Of a stretch of 64,000 nucleotides of DNA, positions 16,519 through 24,849 are shown one piece after another (position 1 is the stretch's first letter; every line of letters starts with the position of its first letter). Under the pieces are notes generated by a model. It saw only the letters and a list, made by a program, of their open reading frames with translations. It was not told the DNA's origin and ran no database searches. The DNA is from CAYWBU01 sp942491525. Its GTDB lineage: Bacteria; Desulfobacterota; Desulfomonilia; UBA1062. Location of the stretch: positions 1-64,000 of the forward strand of contig CALOBW010000019.1 in the NCBI GenBank assembly GCA_942491525.1, read 5' to 3'. The translations under genes were made by a program, and so were the position numbers.

Positions 16519-17361
16519 GTGTCTGAAGTTAACGCCCATATGAGTAATGAACTCTTCGGTCAGCTCAGCGAGTTTATCTACTCCGAGTGCGGTATCAAGA
16601 TGCCCCAGACCAAGAAGACCATGCTGGAGTCGCGGCTGCAGAAACGGCTGCGTTCAATCGGTCTGGGCAGTTTTGATGAATATTCAAGCTATCTCTTCAG
16701 TCCGGATGGGATTGCCAATGAGATGATCCACATGATTGATGTGGTCACCACCAACAAGACCGATTTCTTCCGTGAACCGCTCCATTTCGAATATCTGGTC
16801 GAGTACGCCCTGCCCAATCTGTTGAATACATCAGGAGCCGGCCAGCGCCGGCCGCTGATGGTCTGGTCGGCGGCCTGTTCTTCGGGCGAAGAGGCCTATA
16901 CTCTGGCCATGCTTCTCAACGAGTTTTCTGAGCGGGCCGCCAATTTCCGCTTCAAGGTGCTGGCGACCGACATCTCGACCCGTGTTCTCGAGAAGGCCCG
17001 TCTGGCAATCTATGATGCCGAACGGGTGGAGCCGATCTCCAACCAGTTCGTGCGCAAATATCTGATGCGCAGCAAGAGTGAGGACGGCCGGTTCAGGATC
17101 GTGCCGGAGCTCAGAAAACAGGTCAGCTTCCGCCGATTGAATTTTATGGATGGCGATTTTGGCTTCCGTGAGCAGATGGACATAATCTTCTGCCGCAATG
17201 TGCTGATCTATTTTGATCGCAAGACTCAGGCAGAGGTGGTGCTGCGGCTTTGCGAACATCTGACGCCGGGCGGCTATTTCTTTACCGGACACTCCGAGAC
17301 CCTGCATGGAATGGATGTGCCGCTTAAAGTTGTTTCGAACTCTGTTTACAGGAAGATCTGA
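16519..17361 (+). CDS. cheR: Chemotaxis protein methyltransferase CheR
   Basis: A 280-residue SAM-dependent methyltransferase for receptor glutamates. The N-terminal helical domain (about 10-75) precedes the Rossmann domain with VWSAACSSGEEAYTLAM (SAM loop), FKVLATDIS and DIIFCRNVLIYFD. No TPR extension is present. The frame opens with GTG 16519 next to AAGGCG; ATG 16540 (residue 8) is an alternative. The stop overlaps the cheD start by one base (TGATG). Confidence 0.95.
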   Translation: MSEVNAHMSNELFGQLSEFIYSECGIKMPQTKKTMLESRLQKRLRSIGLGSFDEYSSYLFSPDGIANEMIHMIDVVTTNKTDFFREPLHFEYLVEYALPNLLNTSGAGQRRPLMVWSAACSSGEEAYTLAMLLNEFSERAANFRFKVLATDISTRVLEKARLAIYDAERVEPISNQFVRKYLMRSKSEDGRFRIVPELRKQVSFRRLNFMDGDFGFREQMDIIFCRNVLIYFDRKTQAEVVLRLCEHLTPGGYFFTGHSETLHGMDVPLKVVSNSVYRKI

Positions 17362-17843
17362 TGGATACCCAGCGAATATTTCTGAAGCAGGGCGAAATTA
17401 TCTACGGGTCAGCAGGCATGCAGATATCGACGGTGCTGGGCTCCTGCGTTGCGGTAACCATGTATGACAGACAGAAGGGTTTTGCCGCCATCTGCCATGC
17501 TGTCCTGCCGTGCAAGTCGCTCTACCAGGTCCAGCTGCGCTCCGATTTCGAATATGTCGATCGGGCCATTGACAGCATGCTGGACAGCTACGCTTCCCAA
17601 AGAGGAGCCGGCGGGCGCCTTGAGATCAAGGTTTTTGGCGGAGCGCGGATGCTGCAGACACCGGAGAAACTGGCGGTGGGCTGCCATAATATCGATGCCG
17701 CCCTGGGGACCCTGGATAGGCATGGCCGGCGGCCCCTGGTGCGTGATGTGGGCGGCCGCTATGGACGCTACATCTGCTTTGACATGGGCAGCGGCAAGGT
17801 TATGCACCGCTATCTGAATAAGGCCGTTGAGGTGCACTTCTGA
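17361..17843 (+). CDS. cheD: Chemoreceptor glutamine deamidase CheD
   Basis: A 160-residue CheD. The papain-like active-site residues are visible: Cys29 in STVLGSCVAV and His46 in AAICHAVLP. DYASQRGAGGRLEIKVFGGARM matches the family core. CheD deamidates receptor glutamines and, in CheC-containing systems, is regulated by CheC; no cheC is present in this operon. It overlaps cheR and cheB by one base each. Confidence 0.93.
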   Translation: MDTQRIFLKQGEIIYGSAGMQISTVLGSCVAVTMYDRQKGFAAICHAVLPCKSLYQVQLRSDFEYVDRAIDSMLDSYASQRGAGGRLEIKVFGGARMLQTPEKLAVGCHNIDAALGTLDRHGRRPLVRDVGGRYGRYICFDMGSGKVMHRYLNKAVEVHF

Positions 17844-18907
17844 TGGTCAATGTCATGATTGTGGATGATTCGGCCCTGGTGCGTCAGACCCTAAAGGAGA
17901 TTCTGGATGCGGATCCGCGCATCAATGTCATGAGCATGGCCGGCGACCCGTTCCAGGCCGCCGAGAAGCTGCAGCATGGTGTGCCGGATGTGATTACCCT
18001 GGATGTGGAGATGCCGCGCATGGACGGACTGACTTTTCTGAGCAAGCTTATGCGTCAGCATCCGGTCCCGGTGGTAATCTGCTCGACGCTGGCCGGCAAG
18101 GGCACCCAGACGGCGTTCAAGGCCCTCGAACTGGGGGCGGTGGAGATTATCCACAAGGCCGGCATCGGGACCCGTGAAATGCTGGAGGAAACGGCTACCC
18201 AGATCTGCGACACGGTGGTCGCGGCCGCCAGGGTCAATGTGCGCAAGATCAGGAGCGCGCCGCCGCTCAGGGTGACCCCCAAGCTGAACGCTGATGTCGT
18301 GCTGCCGGCCGCTGGCGCGCCGGTGCTCAAGACCACCGAGAAGGTTGTGGCTGTGGGGGCCTCAACCGGCGGCACCGAGGCCATCAAGGATTTTCTGATG
18401 GCCATGCCGGCCGATGCGCCGGGAATCGTGATTGTGCAGCATATGCCCGAGGGCTTCACCCGGACCTTCAGTGAACGCCTCAATGAGCTCTGTCAGATCT
18501 CGGTCAAGGAGGCCGCCAACAACGACACCGTCATGCCGGGGCACGCATTGATCGCGCCGGGCAACAGCCACATGCTCTTAAAACGCAGCGGCGCCCGCTA
18601 CTATGTTGAGATCAAGGATGGTCCGCTGGTTTCCCGCCACCGTCCCTCGGTGGATGTGCTCTTCCGTTCGGCGGCGCGCTATGCCGGCCAGAATGCCATC
18701 GGCGTCATCATGACCGGCATGGGTGATGACGGGGCCAGGGGCATGCAGGAGATGAAGCAGGCCGGCGCCTTCAACCTGGCCCAGGATGAGGCGAGCTGCG
18801 TGGTCTTCGGCATGCCAAAGGAGGCCATCAAGGCGGGCGGCGTGGATCGCACCCTGGGGCTCGGCGAGCTGGCCGGCGCAGTCATGAACCGTTACCGGCA
18901 GGATTGA
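17843..18907 (+). CDS. cheB: Chemotaxis methylesterase/response regulator CheB
   Basis: A 354-residue protein with a receiver domain (1-125; Asp54 in VITLDVEMPRMDG) and a methylesterase domain (about 165-350). The catalytic triad residues are Ser174 (VGASTGG), His200 (VQHMPEG) and Asp295 (TGMGDDGA). The linker (about 130-160) is of ordinary length. The start overlaps cheD, and the end overlaps the next gene (ATGA-type junction), consistent with translational coupling. Confidence 0.96.
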   Translation: MVNVMIVDDSALVRQTLKEILDADPRINVMSMAGDPFQAAEKLQHGVPDVITLDVEMPRMDGLTFLSKLMRQHPVPVVICSTLAGKGTQTAFKALELGAVEIIHKAGIGTREMLEETATQICDTVVAAARVNVRKIRSAPPLRVTPKLNADVVLPAAGAPVLKTTEKVVAVGASTGGTEAIKDFLMAMPADAPGIVIVQHMPEGFTRTFSERLNELCQISVKEAANNDTVMPGHALIAPGNSHMLLKRSGARYYVEIKDGPLVSRHRPSVDVLFRSAARYAGQNAIGVIMTGMGDDGARGMQEMKQAGAFNLAQDEASCVVFGMPKEAIKAGGVDRTLGLGELAGAVMNRYRQD

Positions 18908-20643
18908 TGATGAAACTTTTTAAACGCAAGGTAGAACACCGGCCCCGGGTGGATGTGGTCAATGATTGGCTGGATGAGCTGCAGGGGCTGAGCCGGACCC
19001 TGGATGATGTCACGGCCCAGATCGATGGCCGGTTTGTGCGGGTGGGCGAGGCCGTGCAGAGCTTCATCGGCCGCTCCCAGACGCTGTCAGCCGAAGTCGG
19101 GGGGGCCTTTGAACTGATGACCGGCGCCGGGATCACCAATACGCTGAACGGCCTGGCCGAGCTGGAGCAGAAGCTCAATCAGAACATGGGTAGCGCCGGC
19201 TATGCTGATCGGCTGAACGAGATGCTGAGTTCTGTTGATCTATTTCAGCATATTAACGCCTCTCTGGATGAGTCTGACTACATGATTACACAGTTGGGAC
19301 TGCTGGGCATGATGACGCGTATCGAGAATGCCCATGTCAGTGATGACAGGAGCAACTTTGCGGTCCTGGCTTCGGATGTGCGCCGTATCGCCGAGATTAT
19401 CCGTGAGCATTCCGGCCATATTCGTCAGGATGCCGGCCTGGCCCTGGAGCGGATTGATGGCGCCCGGTGCCATCTGAACCGTCTGGAGCAGGAGCGGCAG
19501 GATCAGTCCGGCGCGGTGCTGCAGCGGGCGTCCGGCAGCCGGCGTGAACTGCGCAGCAGCTATGATGCGATCTCAGATGAGGCCGGCGCGCTGCAGCAGG
19601 GATCTCAGGTGGTCAACGCTGCTGTCGGGAGGATTATTGCGGCCATGCAGTATAACGATATCACGCGTCAGAAGGTCGAGCATGTCAGCCAGACCATCAC
19701 TGAGTTGCCCCAGCGCATCGCTCAGCAGGAACCAGAGTTCAGGGTTGCCTATCTGCATCAGGTATGCGCCCTGCAGCTTGGTCAGCTGGATGCGGCCCGC
19801 CGGGATCTGGGTTCGGCCATTCAGAATATCAGGGACGAGGTCGAGGGTGTCAGCTCCGTGGTGGATCAGGTGGTGCAGGGCGTGCGGCGGGTGATGCAGG
19901 CGGCCGGCGAGGTTTCGCTGATCGCCGAGTTCAGCGGCAGCATTGAGAGCGCCATGGGCTGTCTCGATCAGGCCGCCGCCATCCAGGCTGAGATCGGTTC
20001 CACCATGAACAACATCTGGGGGGCCATCGAAGGCATGAGCAGTCGGGTCCATGATGTAGAACGGGTCGGCTTCGATCTGCAGCTGATCGCGCTCAATTCG
20101 CGCATTATGGCCGCCCATATGGGAGTTGAGGGCCGCACCCTGGATGCCATCTCCGGTTCAATCTACGAGATGTCGCGCGAGACGCAGCAGAAGACCGATC
20201 ATCTGGCCGGGCTGCTGAGCCAGATGGCCAGGATTTCGCGCAGCGCCCTGCAGAGTGCCAGCGGAGAGAGCCAGCAGGATCTGAATGTTGAGATGCGCGG
20301 CGCCATGCAGGGGCTGATCTGTGAACTCAAGAGTCTGGACGCGCAACTGCAGGAGACACTGCAGGTAGTTGAGGACGGGCTGGGGATCTTTGCCGCCGAG
20401 CTGAAGCAGACCTCTGACTATCTGGATGAGTCTCAGCAGCTGCAGGAGATGCTGGTGCATGAAGTCAGCGTAATTGAGCGGATTGTTGCCGGCGCCCGTG
20501 AACTCTGCAGCGACGAGCAGCTGGCCCGGGTCGAGATTGAGACGTCTGACGAGCGCTACACCATGCAGAGTGAGCGCGATGTGCATCGGGGTGAGTTTGA
20601 TGAGCTGGGTGAAGATCTGGCGGATAATGTGGAACTTTTTTGA
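18907..20643 (+). CDS. Soluble coiled-coil protein with two degenerate chemoreceptor-tip motifs
   Basis: About 578 residues, without signal peptide or membrane helix, almost entirely helical and Gln/Glu-rich. Two segments resemble the receptor signalling tip in degraded form. TRIENAHVSDDRSNFAVLA with DVRRIAEIIREHS lies in the first third, and LIALNSRIMAAHMGVEGRTL with DAISGSIYEMSRET in the last third; normal receptors read LLALNAAIEAARAGE..FAVVA..VRRLAERS. A MQYNDITRQKVEHV motif, common in cytosolic chemotaxis-associated proteins, lies between them. I cannot assign a function. Position between cheB and the STAS gene suggests a role in array assembly or signal modulation. The ATG at 18907 overlaps the cheB stop; a TTG lies one codon upstream. 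Confidence 0.72.
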   Translation: MMKLFKRKVEHRPRVDVVNDWLDELQGLSRTLDDVTAQIDGRFVRVGEAVQSFIGRSQTLSAEVGGAFELMTGAGITNTLNGLAELEQKLNQNMGSAGYADRLNEMLSSVDLFQHINASLDESDYMITQLGLLGMMTRIENAHVSDDRSNFAVLASDVRRIAEIIREHSGHIRQDAGLALERIDGARCHLNRLEQERQDQSGAVLQRASGSRRELRSSYDAISDEAGALQQGSQVVNAAVGRIIAAMQYNDITRQKVEHVSQTITELPQRIAQQEPEFRVAYLHQVCALQLGQLDAARRDLGSAIQNIRDEVEGVSSVVDQVVQGVRRVMQAAGEVSLIAEFSGSIESAMGCLDQAAAIQAEIGSTMNNIWGAIEGMSSRVHDVERVGFDLQLIALNSRIMAAHMGVEGRTLDAISGSIYEMSRETQQKTDHLAGLLSQMARISRSALQSASGESQQDLNVEMRGAMQGLICELKSLDAQLQETLQVVEDGLGIFAAELKQTSDYLDESQQLQEMLVHEVSVIERIVAGARELCSDEQLARVEIETSDERYTMQSERDVHRGEFDELGEDLADNVELF

Positions 20644-20657
20644 GGTTGGGGGGAGCG

Positions 20658-20969
20658 ATGATTGAAGTCAACAACACGGATAGTGGAATAAATCTCAAGC
20701 TGCAGGGCAATCTGATGATTAACGATGCCCGGCAGCTCAAACAGGCCTTCATGGGAGCCATTGTGACCGGCGAGGACCTGATCCTTGATATGCAGCAGGT
20801 TCAGGCCATTGATTTTGCCTGCATCCAGCTGATGCTGGCCATGTTCAAGTCGTGCGGTTCTGATCAGCGGGTGATTTTCAGCCATGAAGTGCCGCAGGTG
20901 GTCAGGGATGCTTTTGTGGACATCGCCGCAGAAGAGTTCTTGGGTCAGATCGGGGGTCTGAATGGGTAA
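20658..20969 (+). CDS. STAS-domain protein of the chemotaxis operon
   Basis: A 103-residue single STAS domain (LKLQGNLMINDARQLKQAF, LILDMQQVQAIDFACIQLML). The usual phosphorylatable serine of SpoIIAA-like anti-sigma antagonists (D-S-S-G) is replaced by D-F-A-C, so switching by serine phosphorylation is unlikely. Similar STAS proteins accompany CheA in several chemotaxis-like operons. ATG 20658 follows GGGGGGAG closely; a TTG at 20640 is a poorer start. The end overlaps cheY by 8 bases. Confidence 0.8.
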   Translation: MIEVNNTDSGINLKLQGNLMINDARQLKQAFMGAIVTGEDLILDMQQVQAIDFACIQLMLAMFKSCGSDQRVIFSHEVPQVVRDAFVDIAAEEFLGQIGGLNG

Positions 20970-21327
20970 GCGTATAATGAGTGTGGATGATTCGGCAAGT
21001 ATCAGGCAGATGGTCTCCTTTACACTGCGGGATGCGGGATATGATGTGATTGAGGCCTGTGACGGCCAGGATGCCTTCAATAAGCTCAAGAGCGAGAACG
21101 TTGATCTGGTGATCACTGATCTGAATATGCCCAACATGAACGGCATCGAGCTGATCAGTGCGGTGCGCGCCGATCCTGACAGACGCTTTCTGCCCATGGT
21201 GCTGCTGACCACCGAGTCCCACGACGACAAGAAGGCCAAGGCCCGCGCGGCCGGCGCCACCGGCTGGATAGTCAAGCCCTTTCAGCCCGAGCAGTTGCTT
21301 GCGGTTGTCAGGCGCGTGCTGAAGTAG
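20962..21327 (+). CDS. cheY: Response regulator CheY
   Basis: A 121-residue stand-alone receiver. It has the acidic pair VDDS, phospho-Asp in LVITDLNMPNMNG (about 53), Thr in LLTTES and Lys in IVKPFQP. This is the CheY-type output of CheA that controls the motor or another effector. It starts inside the end of the STAS gene and lies 8 bases before cheA. Confidence 0.94.
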   Translation: MGKRIMSVDDSASIRQMVSFTLRDAGYDVIEACDGQDAFNKLKSENVDLVITDLNMPNMNGIELISAVRADPDRRFLPMVLLTTESHDDKKAKARAAGATGWIVKPFQPEQLLAVVRRVLK

Positions 21328-21335
21328 GGGGCGAT

Positions 21336-23396
21336 GTGGATATTTCACAGAACGCTTTCTTAGAAGAGGCCCATGAACTGCTGGCCGACCTGGAAGAGGC
21401 CCTCATGGAGCTGGAGAGTGATCCGGCAGACATGGAGATCGTGGGCCGGGTCTTTCGCAACATGCATACCATCAAGGGTTCCGGCGCCATGTTCGGCTTC
21501 GACGCCGTGGCCGCCTTCACCCACAATGTGGAGACGGTCTACGATCTGATCCGTGAAGCCAAACTTGGCGTGGACTCCAAGCTGATCAGTCTGACCCTGG
21601 AGGCCTGCGACCAGATTAAACGGCTCTTGGCCGACCCGGACTCTCAGTCTGCGGCCCGCGGGCGCCTGGAAGCGGCGTTCAGCTCTCTGATAGACTCCCA
21701 CGGCGCTCACAATGCCGCCGGGCCGGTTGTGAAGGCGCAGGCAGCGGAGGCCTGCCCGGCAACCTACCGCATCCGCTTCAAACCCCACGCCGAGCTGCTG
21801 AAGAACGGCACCAACCCGGTGCCGTTGCTGGATGAGCTGCGCGAGATGGGCGAGAGCCTGATCATGTGCCATCATGATGCGGTCCCCGGCATTCAGGAGA
21901 TTGATGAGCTCAGGTGCTATCTCTGGTGGGAGATATTTCTGACCACTGATCAAAGCCGGTCTGCTATTCAGGATGTCTTCCTGTTTGTGGATGATCTGAG
22001 TGACATCTCCATCGAAGCCATCGAGTGCGGCGAACAGGACCAGCGCCTGATCGGCGAGATTCTGCTGGAACGCGGCGATCTTGCCAAGGATGATCTGGAG
22101 CGGATTCTGGCCGAGCAGAAGCGCATCGGCGAGGTCATGGTCAACCGCGGGGTGGTGGAGCCCGATGCGCTGGAGTCGGCGCTGGCTGAGCAGGCCCATC
22201 TGCGCAAGGTTCAGGACAGGCGCAACTCCGCCAGCGTGCGCGTGGCCTCCAATAAACTGGATGACCTGATGGATCTGGTGGGCGAGCTGGTGATTGTCCA
22301 GGCCCGCCTCAATCAGTACTCCCAGGGCTCCCGCGACACCGACCTGATGGCCATTGCCGAGGAGGTTGAGCGCCTCTCGGCCGAGTTGCGCGACAGCACC
22401 ATGAGTGTGCGCATGCTGCCAATCGGTACGACCTTTGCGCGTTTCAAACGTCTGGTGCGTGATCTCTCGGCTGAGCTTGGCAAGGAGATCCTCTTTGAGA
22501 CCCGGGGCGCCGAGACCGAACTGGATAAGAATGTGATTGAGAAGCTGGGCGATCCCCTGGTGCACCTGATCCGTAACTCCATTGATCACGGCATTGAGGC
22601 TCCGGCTGTGCGTCAGGCCGCCGCCAAACCCGCCCGGGGCACCATCCGGCTGAGCGCCCGTCATGTGGGCGCCTTTGTGCATGTCTGCATTCAGGATGAC
22701 GGCAAGGGTCTGGATCTTCAGACTATCCGCCAGAAAGCAGTGCAAAAGGGTTTGATCAGCGCCGATGCCAATCTGGATGATCGCGCCACTTATGACCTGA
22801 TCTTCCAGCCCGGGTTCTCGACTGCGGCCAGTGTTACAAACGTTTCGGGTCGCGGCGTCGGTATGGATGTGGTGGCCCGCAGCATTGAGAGTCTGGGCGG
22901 TTCGATCGAGGTCAGCTCCGCCGTTGGTCAGGGCACGACCATCACGTTGAAGCTGCCTCTGACCCTGGCCATCATTGACGGCCTGCTGGTGCAGATCGAC
23001 ACGGAGTTCTTTGTGCTGCCCCTGGGCAATGTGGTTGAGTGCATCGAGCTGAGCGAAAACGATATTGAGCAGAACCACGGCCGTAATCTGGCCCGCGTGC
23101 GTGAAGATCTGGTGCCCTACATCGTGCTGCGCGACACCTTTGGCGTTGCCGGCGTCGTGCCCGCCATCCAGCAGATTGTGATCTGTGAAATGGATGAGAT
23201 GCGGGTTGGCTTCGTGGTCGACAGGGTTATCGGCCAGCATCAGACCGTGATCAAGAGTTTGGGCAAGACGCTCAAAAGTGTGCAGGGCGTCTCCGGGGCC
23301 ACCATCATGGGTGACGGCTCTGTGGCCCTTATTCTGGATATTGGCAGCCTGATTCAGTCCGCCGAGCTGGATGAGCTGCAGCTGACCGGCAGTTAG
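21336..23396 (+). CDS. cheA: Chemotaxis histidine kinase CheA
   Basis: A 686-residue kinase. The Hpt/P1 domain carries His44 (MHTIKGSGAMFGF). A middle region (about 140-240) has a poorly conserved P2-like segment, then a doubled motif LIGEILLERGDLAKDDLERI / RIGEVMVNRGVVEPDALESA (about 228-285), like the short helical repeat found in type II secretion and pilus ATPase N-domains. The dimerisation domain (SNKLDDLMDLVGELVIVQARL), HATPase (HLIRNSIDHGIE, QDDGKGLD, GRGVGMDVV) and C-terminal CheW-like domain (about 550-680) are normal. The start is GTG 21336 after AGGGGGCG. The position of the extra repeat between P1/P2 and the dimer helix is notable. Confidence 0.95.
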   Translation: MDISQNAFLEEAHELLADLEEALMELESDPADMEIVGRVFRNMHTIKGSGAMFGFDAVAAFTHNVETVYDLIREAKLGVDSKLISLTLEACDQIKRLLADPDSQSAARGRLEAAFSSLIDSHGAHNAAGPVVKAQAAEACPATYRIRFKPHAELLKNGTNPVPLLDELREMGESLIMCHHDAVPGIQEIDELRCYLWWEIFLTTDQSRSAIQDVFLFVDDLSDISIEAIECGEQDQRLIGEILLERGDLAKDDLERILAEQKRIGEVMVNRGVVEPDALESALAEQAHLRKVQDRRNSASVRVASNKLDDLMDLVGELVIVQARLNQYSQGSRDTDLMAIAEEVERLSAELRDSTMSVRMLPIGTTFARFKRLVRDLSAELGKEILFETRGAETELDKNVIEKLGDPLVHLIRNSIDHGIEAPAVRQAAAKPARGTIRLSARHVGAFVHVCIQDDGKGLDLQTIRQKAVQKGLISADANLDDRATYDLIFQPGFSTAASVTNVSGRGVGMDVVARSIESLGGSIEVSSAVGQGTTITLKLPLTLAIIDGLLVQIDTEFFVLPLGNVVECIELSENDIEQNHGRNLARVREDLVPYIVLRDTFGVAGVVPAIQQIVICEMDEMRVGFVVDRVIGQHQTVIKSLGKTLKSVQGVSGATIMGDGSVALILDIGSLIQSAELDELQLTGS

Positions 23397-23404
23397 GGAT
23401 AGTT

Positions 23405-24745
23405 ATGCTTTCAGTACTGGTTGTTGATGACAGTGAGTCGGTTAGGCTGAATGTGCGCGGTGTTCTTGAGCGCCAGGGTTACAAGGTGGAGTGTGCTGCT
23501 GACGGTGTTGAAGCCCTTAATGCACTGGCTGGTTCGCGCTTTGACCTGGTTGTCAGTGATTACAGGATGCCCAAGCTGGACGGTTTTGAACTCTGCCGCA
23601 GCATTAAACGCGATGCTAAACATCGCGAAGTGCCGGTGATTATCCTGAGTTCATACGCTTCGGATGATAATGTCAGACTGGGTTTTGATGCCGGCGCCGC
23701 CGCCTTTGTGACCAAGGATGAGATGGCCGCTGAGCTCGGCTGCACGGTGGAGCGGGTGGTCAGAAGCGCCAAGCTCAATCGCTCCAAGACCATTATGGTG
23801 GTTGAGGATTCGCGCTCCATTCGTCAGCTCGTGTGTAACGGGTTGAGGCAGAGCGGTTTTAAGACCGTCAGCGCCGAGAATGGAGCGGATGCCTTCAGGC
23901 TGATCACGGAGGGTTTGCTGCCCGATCTGATTGTGACCGACATCGAGATGCCGGTCATGGACGGTGCCGCCTTTCTGCGGCGCGTCAAACCCGTGTTGCC
24001 GGAAGTGCCGGTGGTGGTGATGAGCAGCTGTAAGGGGCGCGCCAGTGTGCGTCATATGATGTCCCTGGGGGCCAGCGGTTACATCGTCAAGCCCTTTGAC
24101 CTGGAGCAGCTGGTGGTGACGGTTGAAATCTACCTTTCGGCCCAGTACCGCATGCTGCAGCAGGAGAAGGTGCTGCTGCAGGCGGAGAAGAAGATGATGC
24201 TGGGCAGTATCGCGGGTATCTCGGCGGCCCTGGAGGCCCGCGACCACTACACCCGCGGCCACTCTGAGGCTGTCTCCGTGCTGTTGCTGGGCATGGCCAA
24301 AGTTTTTAACTTCACAAATGAGGAGATGGACCTGCTCGCCGTGGCGGGCAAGCTGCACGATATCGGCAAGATCGGCGTGCCCGACCACATCCTGCTCAAA
24401 CCCGGCCGTCTGAGTCATGAAGAGTATGAGGTGATCAAGCAGCATCCCGGCATTGCCATGGAGATTCTGCGCGAGATTCCAACCCTCGAGCGCATCATGG
24501 ATGTTATCCTGCATCACCATGAGCGCATGGACGGCAAGGGTTATCCGGACGGGCTCAAGGGTGAGCAGATCCCTCTATGGGCGCGCATGACGGCTGTGGC
24601 CGACATCTATGATGCTCTGACCAGTGACCGGCCTTACCGAAAGGGCCTGCCGCGCGATGAGGCTATGCAGATTATTTGGGATGCGCGCGGTGATCAGCTC
24701 TGCCCCGAATGCGTTTCCGGCTTCATGGATGTGTTGGGCGGCTAG
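23405..24745 (+). CDS. Double-receiver HD-GYP protein, probable c-di-GMP phosphodiesterase
   Basis: A 446-residue cytoplasmic protein: receiver 1 (about 1-120; LVVSDYRMPKLDG), receiver 2 (about 125-245; LIVTDIEMPVMDG), a short coiled coil, then an HD-GYP domain (about 275-440). The domain has HDIGKIGVP (about 317), HHHERMDGKGYPDGL (about 370-384), ARMTAVADIYDALTSDRPYR and the metal-binding HD pair, so it should hydrolyse c-di-GMP. Location 8 bases after cheA suggests that the chemotaxis kinase phosphorylates it and that the pathway adjusts c-di-GMP, opposing GGDEF proteins such as the one at the window start. Confidence 0.92.
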   Translation: MLSVLVVDDSESVRLNVRGVLERQGYKVECAADGVEALNALAGSRFDLVVSDYRMPKLDGFELCRSIKRDAKHREVPVIILSSYASDDNVRLGFDAGAAAFVTKDEMAAELGCTVERVVRSAKLNRSKTIMVVEDSRSIRQLVCNGLRQSGFKTVSAENGADAFRLITEGLLPDLIVTDIEMPVMDGAAFLRRVKPVLPEVPVVVMSSCKGRASVRHMMSLGASGYIVKPFDLEQLVVTVEIYLSAQYRMLQQEKVLLQAEKKMMLGSIAGISAALEARDHYTRGHSEAVSVLLLGMAKVFNFTNEEMDLLAVAGKLHDIGKIGVPDHILLKPGRLSHEEYEVIKQHPGIAMEILREIPTLERIMDVILHHHERMDGKGYPDGLKGEQIPLWARMTAVADIYDALTSDRPYRKGLPRDEAMQIIWDARGDQLCPECVSGFMDVLGG

Positions 24746-24788
24746 GGGCATCGCGCCTTGACTTTTGGCGGTTCACTTTTACCTATTA

Positions 24789-24809
24789 TGCACTAGCCCA
24801 TATAGTGCA
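24789..24809. promoter_or_regulatory. Perfect inverted repeat upstream of the REC-kinase gene
   Basis: TGCACTA-N7-TAGTGCA, 7-bp arms with no mismatch, 41 bases before the GTG of the next gene and directly after a -10-like TATTAT (24784-24789). It is suited to bind a dimeric regulator. One arm also occurs in the divergent kinase region near 10345. Termination is unlikely because no T-run follows. Confidence 0.45.
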
Positions 24810-24849
24810 GGTTCGGTTCGCGCCGGCGCCTGCCTGAAGGGAGCAGGGC

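Noticed and set aside
21360..23240. 626-residue open frame antisense to cheA
   Set aside because: Low-complexity His/Gln/Leu-rich translation typical of the reverse frame of a GC-rich gene; the opposite strand encodes an unmistakable CheA.
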